Made by a program: the position numbers and the translations under genes
Assembly: GCA_001602955.1 (NCBI GenBank)
Contig: LVAC01000002.1
Span: 62,001-126,000, forward strand
From: Sulfurospirillum sp001602955
GTDB taxonomy: Bacteria; Campylobacterota; Campylobacteria; Campylobacterales; Sulfurospirillaceae
Direction of reading: 5' to 3'
Length of the DNA stretch: 64,000 nt
The notes under the pieces: generated by a model
What the model was told of the DNA's origin: nothing
The model's input: the letters and a program-made list of their open reading frames with translations, nothing else
Databases searched by the model: none
Shown: piece after piece, positions 33,939-41,791 of the stretch
Numbering within the stretch: position 1 is the first letter of the stretch
Layout of the letters: each line of letters starts with the position of its first letter

Positions 33939-34561
33939 TGAATTTTCCCGTAAGCGCTAAAATATTCCGGTGCCAAGCATTTGTTTTGGCTGTTTTTTGC
34001 CGCGCATTTTTCCATATACGAATTGACGACTTTATGCTCGTATAACGATGCATCGGGATATTTTAAGTTCATTTGTCCTATCAAGTTTTTTCCTTTGGTA
34101 TGGTGGATAAAGTAGACGGTTTCATCGGCGTCGATACGCGTGATGATACCGATATGCGTGATGTTGTCGGCACTTTTTGCTTTGGCGTAGGCTTTAACGG
34201 TATTGGCGAAAAAGACCAGATCGCCTACTTTTGGGTTTTCATAATAGAGCCTGTTGCGGTCGGCTAAGTAGTTGTAAATCGCAAGCGATTTGCGTGAATC
34301 TTCATAATAATCGTTTAAAGCTTGCGTTTGAAAGAAAGGCTCGTTGCTCTCTTTATTGACGAGCGTGACAAATCCGGAACAATCTCCTCCGTCTTGTCGG
34401 TTCTTGTGTTTCATCGCATTGGCAACGATATGGGCTCGAAGTTCTTTTTTTTCGTCTTCGACTTTTTGCGGAAGTTCTGGGGCATTTTGTGAGAGTTCTT
34501 TTTGAGCGCATCCCGTGAGTAAAAGTACGGCTATGCTAAAGCTTATCCATAGTTTCGTCAT
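33935..34561 (-). CDS. NlpC/P60-like cell-wall hydrolase lipoprotein (copy 2)
   Basis: A 208-residue paralogue of the following gene. The lipobox is LLTGC (residues 14-18); the catalytic cysteine is in QDGGDCSGFV, the histidine in ITHIGII, and FIHHTKGKNLIGQMN matches FIHHSNGKNILDYMN of its partner. The ATG at 34561 follows AGGAAACGT and gives a proper lipoprotein signal; a longer frame upstream would enter the phosphoesterase gene. The ATGA overlap with copy 1 suggests a tandem duplication kept as one transcript. The substrate is presumably peptidoglycan. Confidence 0.75.
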   Translation of the reverse strand: MTKLWISFSIAVLLLTGCAQKELSQNAPELPQKVEDEKKELRAHIVANAMKHKNRQDGGDCSGFVTLVNKESNEPFFQTQALNDYYEDSRKSLAIYNYLADRNRLYYENPKVGDLVFFANTVKAYAKAKSADNITHIGIITRIDADETVYFIHHTKGKNLIGQMNLKYPDASLYEHKVVNSYMEKCAAKNSQNKCLAPEYFSAYGKIQ

Positions 34562-34602
34562 ACGTTTCCTTAAAAAAATTGAAAAATAGTACCGACTTTT
34601 TC

Positions 34603-35478
34603 CTAAAATTTCGGCACTAAAATCGTTCGCTCCAACGAAGGAAGCCATTGATGCGCCTGATGATCGTACGTTTTTATGCGCACCAAATCCTTTTCCAAAA
34701 AGAGTGAATTGCTCCAGATCGTCTCTTTGTTCATATCGCTGTTATGAATGTTGGTGACCTGCTCATAACGGTTGATGGAAGAGCTAAAACTGGACTCTTT
34801 CGCAGAGGTATGTGTATGCCCACTCACCCATAAAAAAAGTTGCGGGTTTTGAACGATGAGTCGGTGTATTGCTTCTTTAGGCTGGGCGACAAAGTTGGGT
34901 GTGTTGGCCCAACGGTTGTAATTCTCAAGCGTGTGATCGAGCGGGGCATGAAAAAAGACGATCGTTGGCATCTTGGGATGGGTTGAGAGTTCATTTTCAA
35001 ACCAATCCAACTGCTCCATCGAAAGCTGAGCAAGATGCTCTGGATTATCCGCGGAGAGAAAGATCAGCAGGTAAGACTCTTTTTGCACGCTGTAATAGAG
35101 TTTTGGAAGATGAAAAAGGCTTTGAAAACGTCTTAGCTTTTCATCTTGGATCTCACGGGGAGCGTGTTGTAATTTGCCATTGCCATCCAAATCATCAGCG
35201 TAGATAAAGTCGTGATTGCCCGTGATGACGTAAAGCGGTTTGTGAAGTTTTGAAAAATACTCTTTCACTAACGCATACTCTTCTTTTGTTCCTGTGATCG
35301 AGCAAAGATCACCCATCGCAACGACGCTATCGACATCGCTCCATTGATTGATCTGCTCTAAGACCTGCTCTTTGGCTTCAAAGTGTTTCCCCGGAATATG
35401 CGGATCGCCTAAAATGACGATGTGAGTGTTTGCGTAAAGGCTAAAAGCGAAACAAAGACCTAAAATATATCGAATCAC
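34603..35478 (-). CDS. Secreted calcineurin-like metallophosphoesterase
   Basis: A 291-residue protein with a signal peptide (MIRYILGLCFAFSLYA) and the full metallophosphoesterase motif set: GDPH near residue 25, MGDLC near 57, GNHDF near 88, FFHAPLDH near 180 and SGHTHT near 225. The family hydrolyses phosphomonoesters or diesters; location is the periplasm. The 5' end overlaps the MalY/PatB gene by four bases. The substrate cannot be read from sequence. Confidence 0.83.
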   Translation of the reverse strand: MIRYILGLCFAFSLYANTHIVILGDPHIPGKHFEAKEQVLEQINQWSDVDSVVAMGDLCSITGTKEEYALVKEYFSKLHKPLYVITGNHDFIYADDLDGNGKLQHAPREIQDEKLRRFQSLFHLPKLYYSVQKESYLLIFLSADNPEHLAQLSMEQLDWFENELSTHPKMPTIVFFHAPLDHTLENYNRWANTPNFVAQPKEAIHRLIVQNPQLFLWVSGHTHTSAKESSFSSSINRYEQVTNIHNSDMNKETIWSNSLFLEKDLVRIKTYDHQAHQWLPSLERTILVPKF

Positions 35479-36608
35479 AGGCTATCCATCGCTTTTTGCA
35501 TGCGCTCTAAGATGGTTTCTAAAACGCTTTTTTGCGTTCCGAAATTTAATCGTACACAATTTTTGTTGCCAAAAGGTTCCCCGTCGCTTAACCCGACGCC
35601 GTGTTCTAAAAAAAATTCGTACGGACTTTTTACATGTAACGCAGTTGCATCGATCCACGCAAGAAACGTTGCTTCTTGATCCAAGAGTTTCAGTTTGGGA
35701 TTGCGGTTTACAAAAGCTTGCACCAAGGCGAGGTTTTCAGCTAAATAGGTGCGAAGCTCCTCTAGCCATGCATCGCCTCCAAGGTATGCGGCTTTGAGTG
35801 CTGTAATGCCCAAAAGATTGATACCTCCGACCATGCTTCCCATCGTCTTTTTAAAACGCTTGCGAAGTTCCACATCGGGGATCACGGCAAAGGAGGCTTG
35901 AAGCCCCGCGATGTTAAAGGTTTTGCTCGGAGCCATCAGAGTAATGCTTCGCTTGGCGAGTGCTTCACTGAGCGAGGCAATCGGAATGTGTTTGGTGCTC
36001 TGGTTTAAAAGCAGATCGGCATGAATTTCATCAGAACAGATGGTAAGATCGTGTTTGAGACAAAAGGCTCCAAGCTGTTCTAACTCCTTACATGTAAAGA
36101 CAGTTCCTGCCGGATTGTAAGGATTGCAGAGAATAAAGAGTTTACATGTAGGGTTGATTTTTTCTTCCATCGCTTCAAAATCCAGCGTCCAACGGTTGTT
36201 TTCCTCTTTCATCGCAATCGCTATGACTTCTTTGTTCGCATGCATGGGTGCTTTGATGAAATGCGGGTAAATCGGCGTGGTCGTCATCACGCTCTCTCCC
36301 TCAACGCTTAAACATGCGACGTTCATACTGCTGACCACGCCGTGCGTAAAGACCAACCACTCTTTTTGAATCTCCCAGTTGTAGTGACGTTTTAAAAACG
36401 AAAGAATCGCACCGTATGTCTCTTCATCAATGTCGGTGTAGCCAAAAACGCCCTCAGCGACTCTTCTTTGCAACGCTTCGATCACGCATGGAGGCGATTT
36501 AAAATCCATATCGGCGACCCACGCAGGAATGACATCAGCTCCTTTATATTTGTTCCATTTTTCACACGGAGTCTTGGTTCTATCAACGATTTCATCGAAA
36601 TTAAACAT
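35475..36608 (-). CDS. PLP-dependent C-S lyase/aminotransferase MalY/PatB family
   Basis: A 377-residue fold-type I PLP enzyme. ILCNPYNPAGTVF and the PLP-lysine motif LMAPSKTFNIAGLQ (near residue 235) fit the MalY/PatB cystathionine beta-lyase branch, which releases pyruvate, ammonia and homocysteine from cystathionine or cleaves cysteine S-conjugates. The N-terminus (FDEIVDRTKTPCEKWNK...IPAWVADMDF) is diagnostic of the family. It lies first in a minus-strand pair with the phosphoesterase. It contains two TTACATGTAA copies (35630, 36088). Confidence 0.88.
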   Translation of the reverse strand: MFNFDEIVDRTKTPCEKWNKYKGADVIPAWVADMDFKSPPCVIEALQRRVAEGVFGYTDIDEETYGAILSFLKRHYNWEIQKEWLVFTHGVVSSMNVACLSVEGESVMTTTPIYPHFIKAPMHANKEVIAIAMKEENNRWTLDFEAMEEKINPTCKLFILCNPYNPAGTVFTCKELEQLGAFCLKHDLTICSDEIHADLLLNQSTKHIPIASLSEALAKRSITLMAPSKTFNIAGLQASFAVIPDVELRKRFKKTMGSMVGGINLLGITALKAAYLGGDAWLEELRTYLAENLALVQAFVNRNPKLKLLDQEATFLAWIDATALHVKSPYEFFLEHGVGLSDGEPFGNKNCVRLNFGTQKSVLETILERMQKAMDSL

Positions 36609-36684
36609 AGAAAGTGTCCTTTTCTTTAATGAAAAAATTGTAGCATATTTGCCTCAATTTCGTTTGACATGTAAAGGTGAAAAA

Positions 36685-37440
36685 ATGACCTATTTGATTG
36701 TTCTTGCCGTGATCGTCCTTTTTTATTTTTTAACGAAAAATTACAATGCGGACGATTATGCGCAAAAAATTCATGTGAATGAGAAACAGACGTTGCAAGG
36801 CGATCTTCGCGAGCATGAAGCGGGGCTTTTGGTCGCACTCATGGCAAAAGTGGCGAAAGCCGACGGCAAAGTCAACGAGCTGGAGGCGGAGCTTTTAAGT
36901 TTGACGTTTAGCGACATCGCACGCGTGTTTGAAGAGAGCGAGCGCGTACGTGAAGAGCTCAAAGCAATTTATCAAACCGAAATGCAGACGTTTGACAATA
37001 CGCTCGTTATTTCGAAAAAATACCTCAAACTCACGCAAAACGACTACGCAAAGCGTCTGAAAGTGATGGAGTATTTGCTCAATCTTGCCTTTATCGACGG
37101 AGAATTTTCGCAAACGGAGCGGATGATTAACGAAGATATTTCCGACGCGTTAGAGATTCGACGGGCTGATTTTGAGCGTATGATTGAGCAATTTAAAACA
37201 TTTTATACGCATAAAGCCGAACAAAAGCGTTATGGAATACAAAATGCCTATGACGTTTTAGGCGTAAGTCCGCAAGACGATATGGAAAGCATCAAGAAAA
37301 AATACCGCGCTTTGGTCAAAGAATACCACCCCGATATTTTAATGGGACAAGGTAAAGATCAAAGTATGATCGATGCGGCGACGGCAAAGTTACAAGAGAT
37401 CAACGAAGCCTATGAAACGATTAAAAAGGAAAAAAGCTAA
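36685..37440 (+). CDS. DjlA-like co-chaperone (TerB-like plus J domain)
   Basis: A 251-residue protein with an N-terminal membrane anchor (LIVLAVIVLFYFLT), a TerB-like helical domain (about 45-170) and a C-terminal J domain (NAYDVLGVSPQDD...YHPDIL) carrying the HPD motif that stimulates DnaK. This layout is that of DjlA. The start at 36685 follows AAAGGTG; a longer open frame upstream lies antisense to the PLP enzyme gene and is not used. The stop overlaps the next ATG (TAATG). Confidence 0.85.
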   Translation: MTYLIVLAVIVLFYFLTKNYNADDYAQKIHVNEKQTLQGDLREHEAGLLVALMAKVAKADGKVNELEAELLSLTFSDIARVFEESERVREELKAIYQTEMQTFDNTLVISKKYLKLTQNDYAKRLKVMEYLLNLAFIDGEFSQTERMINEDISDALEIRRADFERMIEQFKTFYTHKAEQKRYGIQNAYDVLGVSPQDDMESIKKKYRALVKEYHPDILMGQGKDQSMIDAATAKLQEINEAYETIKKEKS

Positions 37441-37928
37441 TGCTCTCTACCCCGTTTGAAAAACACACGCTTTCGATGTCGGTTTTAATGACGCCCGATA
37501 AAGCAAATTTCTCCGGTAACGTACACGGCGGCGATCTTTTGAAGCTACTCGATCAAGTCGCCTACGCGTGCGCATCGCGCTATTGCGGTACGTACGTCGT
37601 GACGATGTCGGTCGATCAAGTCATTTTCAAACAAGCCATTCCGGTAGGAACGTTGGTTACTTTTTTAGCCAGCGTGAATTTTACGGGCAAAACCTCGATG
37701 GAAGTGGGCATCAAAGTCATTGCCGAAAATATCCAACAAGGAATCGCGACGCATACGAACAGTTGTTTTTTTACGATGGTCGCGGTCGATGACAAAGGAC
37801 GTCCGACACCCGTGCCGCCTCTAATTCCCGAAACCGACGTGCAAAAAAGACGTTTTCACGACGCAAGACGCCGCCGAGACATCAGGCTTCACGGCTACAA
37901 CGAAATCACGCCGCTCCATCACGAATAA
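37440..37928 (+). CDS. Hotdog-fold acyl-CoA thioesterase (YciA/BFIT type)
   Basis: A 162-residue hotdog protein with NVHGGDLLKLLDQVAYACASRY, in which the aspartate on the long helix is catalytic, and SVDQVIFKQAIPVGTLV. The family hydrolyses acyl-CoAs in the cytoplasm. The C-terminal RRRRDIRLHG tail is basic, as in relatives of ACOT7/YciA. It overlaps the co-chaperone gene by one base and ends four bases before the stop of the convergent dsbA-like gene. Confidence 0.85.
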   Translation: MLSTPFEKHTLSMSVLMTPDKANFSGNVHGGDLLKLLDQVAYACASRYCGTYVVTMSVDQVIFKQAIPVGTLVTFLASVNFTGKTSMEVGIKVIAENIQQGIATHTNSCFFTMVAVDDKGRPTPVPPLIPETDVQKRRFHDARRRRDIRLHGYNEITPLHHE

Positions 37929-37931
37929 GCT

Positions 37932-38561
37932 CTAGAGTTCCGAGTCGATTAAGGCTTGAAGCTCTATTTTTCCGAATTTTACGAGCGGCTTAGCGTTGAC
38001 GAAAAATTCGGGCGTCGCTCTTACGCCGAGGGTTTTGGTATCGGCGATGTCTTGCTTGATGATTGCGTCGATTTCAGGCTTTTTCATATCGTTTTTCAGC
38101 TGTTCGACGTCGATTCCCGCTTCGGGTAAAAAACTCCAAATCAGACCGATATTGGGCGTGCCGGTATGACTTGCCCATTTGTCTTGGTACTTATAGATGA
38201 CTTCCAACGCTTCAAGGTATTTGTTTTGCAAACGTGCCGCTTCGATCATCGCAACCACGTAATAAGAGTCCGTGTGAAAAGGCGCATAACGTAAAACGAG
38301 TTTGAGTTTATCGGGATGTTGTTTGAGAATGTTTTTAACAAAAGGGTAAAAACTTTTGCATGTCTCACACGCAGGGTCGAAAAATTCGACGATCGTCGTT
38401 TTGGCATCGGGATTTCCGAGAACGAAGGCAGTTGGACGAATGAGTGCGGATTGTTTGTCGCTAGAGACGCTTACATTGCTTTTTTGATAAAGGTAGCTTC
38501 CTCCGAAATAAAAAGCGGCAAAAAGCAATAAACTGGAAGCAATGAGGAGTTGTTTATTCAT
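37932..38561 (-). CDS. DsbA-family periplasmic thiol oxidoreductase
   Basis: A 209-residue thioredoxin-fold protein with an N-terminal membrane or signal segment (LLIASSLLLFAAFYFGG). The active site is CETC in DPACETCKSFYP, and the cis-proline region is GVRATPEFFV. It should form or shuffle disulfides in periplasmic proteins. Its ATG overlaps the DsbB stop by four bases, so the two work as a pair. The CETC dipeptide is less oxidising-looking than the classical CPHC, so a specialised client range is possible. Confidence 0.87.
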   Translation of the reverse strand: MNKQLLIASSLLLFAAFYFGGSYLYQKSNVSVSSDKQSALIRPTAFVLGNPDAKTTIVEFFDPACETCKSFYPFVKNILKQHPDKLKLVLRYAPFHTDSYYVVAMIEAARLQNKYLEALEVIYKYQDKWASHTGTPNIGLIWSFLPEAGIDVEQLKNDMKKPEIDAIIKQDIADTKTLGVRATPEFFVNAKPLVKFGKIELQALIDSEL

Positions 38562-38992
38562 CGTGAAACCTTTTGAAAAAAATAGAGGAGTGCGGCAAGA
38601 AGGCTAAACGCAAAGAGCGAAAGCCCTTGAATCGTGATAAATCCGAACCAGTGAATATAATCGCTCGTGCATGAAACGCCTTGCGTGCACGGTGCAAGTT
38701 TTTCAGGGACGATACCGTAATAGAGCAAATTATGGTAGAGCGCAAAAAAGAGACCTACGGCGACAAGCGGCAAAGAGTAGCGAAAAACCGTACGATCGTT
38801 GGAAAAAATTCCGACGATAAAAATAAGCGTAAGCGGGTACATACAAATACGTTGATACCAACATAAAACGCACGGCGGAAAGAGCATTATTTCGCTAAAA
38901 AATAAGCTTCCAAGCGTTGATATCATCGTGACTACCCATGCTAAAAAAAGGATGAGCCATGCTTTTTGTGACGATTTTTGTGTTTGATTCAT
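38558..38992 (-). CDS. dsbB: Disulfide bond formation protein DsbB
   Basis: A 144-residue inner-membrane protein with four transmembrane helices. The first periplasmic cysteine pair is in PPCVLCWYQR and the second is in APCTQGVSC, the positions used to re-oxidise DsbA and pass electrons to quinone. AGGAAAAAG precedes the ATG. It is the first gene of the dsbB-dsbA pair. Confidence 0.9.
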   Translation of the reverse strand: MNQTQKSSQKAWLILFLAWVVTMISTLGSLFFSEIMLFPPCVLCWYQRICMYPLTLIFIVGIFSNDRTVFRYSLPLVAVGLFFALYHNLLYYGIVPEKLAPCTQGVSCTSDYIHWFGFITIQGLSLFAFSLLAALLYFFQKVSR

Positions 38993-39096
38993 TCTTTTTC
39001 CTGAAAAATTGGCGTATTGTATTTAATCGATCCTAAAACGAAGCTATTGTAAAATAAAAACATCAATAAATTATTAACATGTCAAAAAGGACGAGT

Positions 39097-40629
39097 GTGA
39101 GAGCGTTAATCAGTGTGAGCGATAAAACGGGAGTTGTAGAGTTTGCCAAGAATTTGGCGGCATTGGATTTTGAGATTATCTCAACGGGCGGAACGTATAA
39201 GCTGTTAAAAGAAGAGGGCGTCAAGGCACTTGAAATTTCCGAAGTGACCAAGTTTCCCGAAATGTTCGACGGGCGCGTTAAAACGCTCAATCCGATGATT
39301 CACGGAGGCATCTTGCACCGCAGGGATTTACCTTTACATGTCAAAGTCGCCAAAGAGCACGGCATCGAAGGTATCGACTTGGTCTGCGTCAATCTTTACC
39401 CGTTTAAAGAGACCATCTCCAAAACGGACGATTTTGATGAAATTATCGAAAATATCGACATCGGCGGTCCGGCGATGGTACGAAGTGCGGCAAAAAATTT
39501 TAACGACGTTATGATCGTTACCGACGTGCTCGATTACGACGGCGTCATCGAAGCGATTCGTGAAAAAACCAATACGCTTGAATTTCGACGCGCGTTAATG
39601 ATCAAAGCGTTCGAGCATACCGCGGCGTACGATAGCATGATCGCCAACTACATGAACAAACGCTTTAACGGAGGTTTCGGTGAAAAGCAGTTTATCGTCG
39701 GAACGAAAGCCTTCGATACGCGTTACGGCGAAAACCCGCACCAAAAAGGGGCACTGTACGAGTTTGACTACTTCTTTACCAACAACTTTAAAACACTCAA
39801 AGGCGAAGCCAGCTTTAACAATATGACGGACATCAACGGCGCGGTCAAAATTGCCGCGTCTTTCGGCGATCTTCCGGCGGTGTGTATCATCAAACACGCC
39901 AATCCGTGCGGTTTTGCCATCGGCGAAAATGTGTTCGAGAGCTACGTGAAAGCCTTAAAATGCGATCCCGTTTCGGCTTACGGCGGCGTCGTGGCGATCA
40001 ACGGAACGCTCGATCGTGCCTTGGCGGAAAAAATCAACGAGATTTTCGTCGAAGTTATCATCGCGGCTAACGTCGATGAAGGTGCGTTGCATGTCTTTGA
40101 CACCAAAAAACGTATCAAAATCTTTACGCAAGAGAGCAAATACTTGGTGCTCAGCGAAGACGCTTACGATTTTAAACATGTCGACGGCGGATTTGTTTTC
40201 CAAGAGAGCGACGCGGTCAAAGATGAAGAGATCGCTAACGCTAAATGCCTTAGCCAAAGAACGGCGACGACGCAAGAGTTGAGCGATCTTGAAATCGCCT
40301 ACAAAGTAGCGGCACTGACCAAATCCAACTGCGTTGTTTACGTGAAAGATGCGATGATGGTCGCCATCGGCATGGGAATGACGAGTCGCGTAGATGCGGC
40401 GAAAGCGGCACTTCGAAAAGCTGAGGAGATGGGCATCGACGTGAGCGGTGCGGCTCTTGCGAGCGAAGCGTTTTTCCCGTTTCGCGACTCTATCGACGCA
40501 GCGGCAGCTGCGGGCGTAAAAGCTATTATCGAGCCGGGCGGCAGTATCCGCGACGACGAAGTCGTCAAAGCCGCCGACGAATACGGTATCGCACTCTACT
40601 TTACGGGCGTACGCCACTTCTTGCATTAA
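39097..40629 (+). CDS. purH: Bifunctional AICAR transformylase/IMP cyclohydrolase PurH
   Basis: A 510-residue PurH performing the last two steps of IMP synthesis. The N-terminal IMP cyclohydrolase part has ISVSDKTGV and STGGTYK; the C-terminal transformylase has KHANPCGFAIG and SAYGGVVAIN. I choose the GTG at 39097, which gives the standard MRALISVSDK start and lies six bases after AAAAGGA; the ATG at 39079 has no site upstream. It has a 13-bp hairpin after it. Codon use is CpG-rich, unlike purL. Confidence 0.95.
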   Translation: MRALISVSDKTGVVEFAKNLAALDFEIISTGGTYKLLKEEGVKALEISEVTKFPEMFDGRVKTLNPMIHGGILHRRDLPLHVKVAKEHGIEGIDLVCVNLYPFKETISKTDDFDEIIENIDIGGPAMVRSAAKNFNDVMIVTDVLDYDGVIEAIREKTNTLEFRRALMIKAFEHTAAYDSMIANYMNKRFNGGFGEKQFIVGTKAFDTRYGENPHQKGALYEFDYFFTNNFKTLKGEASFNNMTDINGAVKIAASFGDLPAVCIIKHANPCGFAIGENVFESYVKALKCDPVSAYGGVVAINGTLDRALAEKINEIFVEVIIAANVDEGALHVFDTKKRIKIFTQESKYLVLSEDAYDFKHVDGGFVFQESDAVKDEEIANAKCLSQRTATTQELSDLEIAYKVAALTKSNCVVYVKDAMMVAIGMGMTSRVDAAKAALRKAEEMGIDVSGAALASEAFFPFRDSIDAAAAAGVKAIIEPGGSIRDDEVVKAADEYGIALYFTGVRHFLH

Positions 40630-40641
40630 CTCCATAGCAGG

Positions 40642-40673
40642 GCTTCTTTCAATGTCGGGGCATTGAAAGAAGC
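40642..40673. terminator. Strong hairpin between convergent purH and lysR-type gene
   Basis: GCTTCTTTCAATG pairs perfectly over 13 bp with CATTGAAAGAAGC around a TCGGGG loop. It can stop transcription from both sides, although the T-runs are short. Confidence 0.7.
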
Positions 40674-40707
40674 TTGTGCGATATATCTCCGAATGATCGC
40701 TTGTGTG

Positions 40708-41610
40708 TTACGATTGGTTTTTGACGGTGAGTAAAAATTCGTAAGCAATTTTCGATAAACGTTTATCTTTACGGTATGCCAGTACGGCGGTACGCTTTAA
40801 AAGAGGTTCGTCGATCGTAAATAACATCAGTTTATCGGCTTTGTCTTCTTTAATAAATTGCGGTAACGTAAAACAGGCTCCGATTCCGGAAGCGACGATG
40901 GCATTAGCGATATCAAATGTTTCGGTTTCGCAAAAGACGTTCGGTTCAAATCCGGCTTTCTTGAAAATATGGTCAAAAATAGCACGACTTCTTTGCGTTT
41001 CTTTCGGCAAAATAAACTTTTCATTTCGCAATTCGCTTAAAGAAAGCATCGGATAGCCTTTGCTCTTTTTCTTAGCTTTTTGAGCCAAAGGATGCGTAAT
41101 CGGCAAAGCAAGAAGTGCTTGATCTTCTTTGATAATTTTGTAATTCAATTCTTCAGAACTCAGCGGTAGCATTAATGTCGCAATATCGATATCGCCGTCT
41201 AAAAGCATTTTTTCCAGTTTGAGGGTTGAAAAAACTTGTGAAACTTTAATGTCCGCTTTGGGAAATTTTTTGTAAAAAGAGGCTAAAGCCGTTGGAATAA
41301 AATGGTACCCTGTTTGCGAAAAGCCCAAACGTAATTTACCGCTTTCAAAACCGGTAACATCTTTCATCTGTATCGTTAAATCATTGTACAGTTCGATGAT
41401 GGCATTGGCTTTTGAGACATAAATTTCACCCGCATGCGTCAGACTGATAGGCGTTGTACTGCGATCAAAAAGCGGAACACCCAGTTGTTTTTCGATCGTA
41501 TTGATATTTTGACTTAAAGACGGTTGGGCGATTTTAAGTTTATTTGCCGCTTTCGTAAAGCTTTTTAATTTTGCTACCGTTACGATACATTCTATCTGTT
41601 TAAAACTCAT
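40708..41610 (-). CDS. LysR-family transcriptional regulator
   Basis: A 300-residue LysR protein with the N-terminal winged helix-turn-helix (AANKLKIAQPSLSQNINTIEKQLGVPLFDR) and a C-terminal inducer-binding domain. It is divergent from the mfr genes across a 181-base gap that holds a palindrome of LysR-box size, so it should control that operon and itself. The ligand may be a carboxylate or anion handled by the operon; that is inference. Confidence 0.88.
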   Translation of the reverse strand: MSFKQIECIVTVAKLKSFTKAANKLKIAQPSLSQNINTIEKQLGVPLFDRSTTPISLTHAGEIYVSKANAIIELYNDLTIQMKDVTGFESGKLRLGFSQTGYHFIPTALASFYKKFPKADIKVSQVFSTLKLEKMLLDGDIDIATLMLPLSSEELNYKIIKEDQALLALPITHPLAQKAKKKSKGYPMLSLSELRNEKFILPKETQRSRAIFDHIFKKAGFEPNVFCETETFDIANAIVASGIGACFTLPQFIKEDKADKLMLFTIDEPLLKRTAVLAYRKDKRLSKIAYEFLLTVKNQS

Positions 41611-41651
41611 AAAAATCTCCTATATACAGGCATTTAAGAACATTTATATTC

Positions 41652-41666
41652 ATAGGTAAAACCTAT
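41652..41666. promoter_or_regulatory. Candidate LysR-type operator
   Basis: ATAGGT-AAA-ACCTAT is a perfect inverted repeat inside a looser palindrome flanked by TATTC on the left and GAATA on the right. It lies 42 bases after the lysR start and 23 bases upstream of the -35 box of the mfr promoter, the usual place for a LysR activator site. Confidence 0.6.
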
Positions 41667-41688
41667 AAGAATATATGAAAAATCTACT

Positions 41689-41717
41689 TTGACATATGGA
41701 TAAAAGTGTATTAATAT
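41689..41717 (+). promoter_or_regulatory. Promoter for the mfr operon
   Basis: TTGACA at 41689-41694 and TAATAT at 41712-41717 are separated by 17 bases, an unusually canonical promoter for this window. The mfrA ATG follows at 41792, with GAGGAAAT nine bases before it. Confidence 0.55.
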
Positions 41718-41791
41718 TTTGCTGTAATTAAATTTAAAATGTATTTAGAAAATATAATTTTAAATTTATAAAATCATCTAGAGGAAATCTT

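Noticed and set aside
34561..34648. Upstream extension of the second NlpC/P60 lipoprotein
   Set aside because: It would enter the phosphoesterase gene and remove the lipoprotein signal peptide; AGGAAA precedes the ATG at 34561.
39955..40635. Long antisense open frame (226 codons) opposite purH
   Set aside because: PurH is fully conserved over this region; the antisense translation is Cys/Arg/His/Phe-rich, as expected from a shadow frame.
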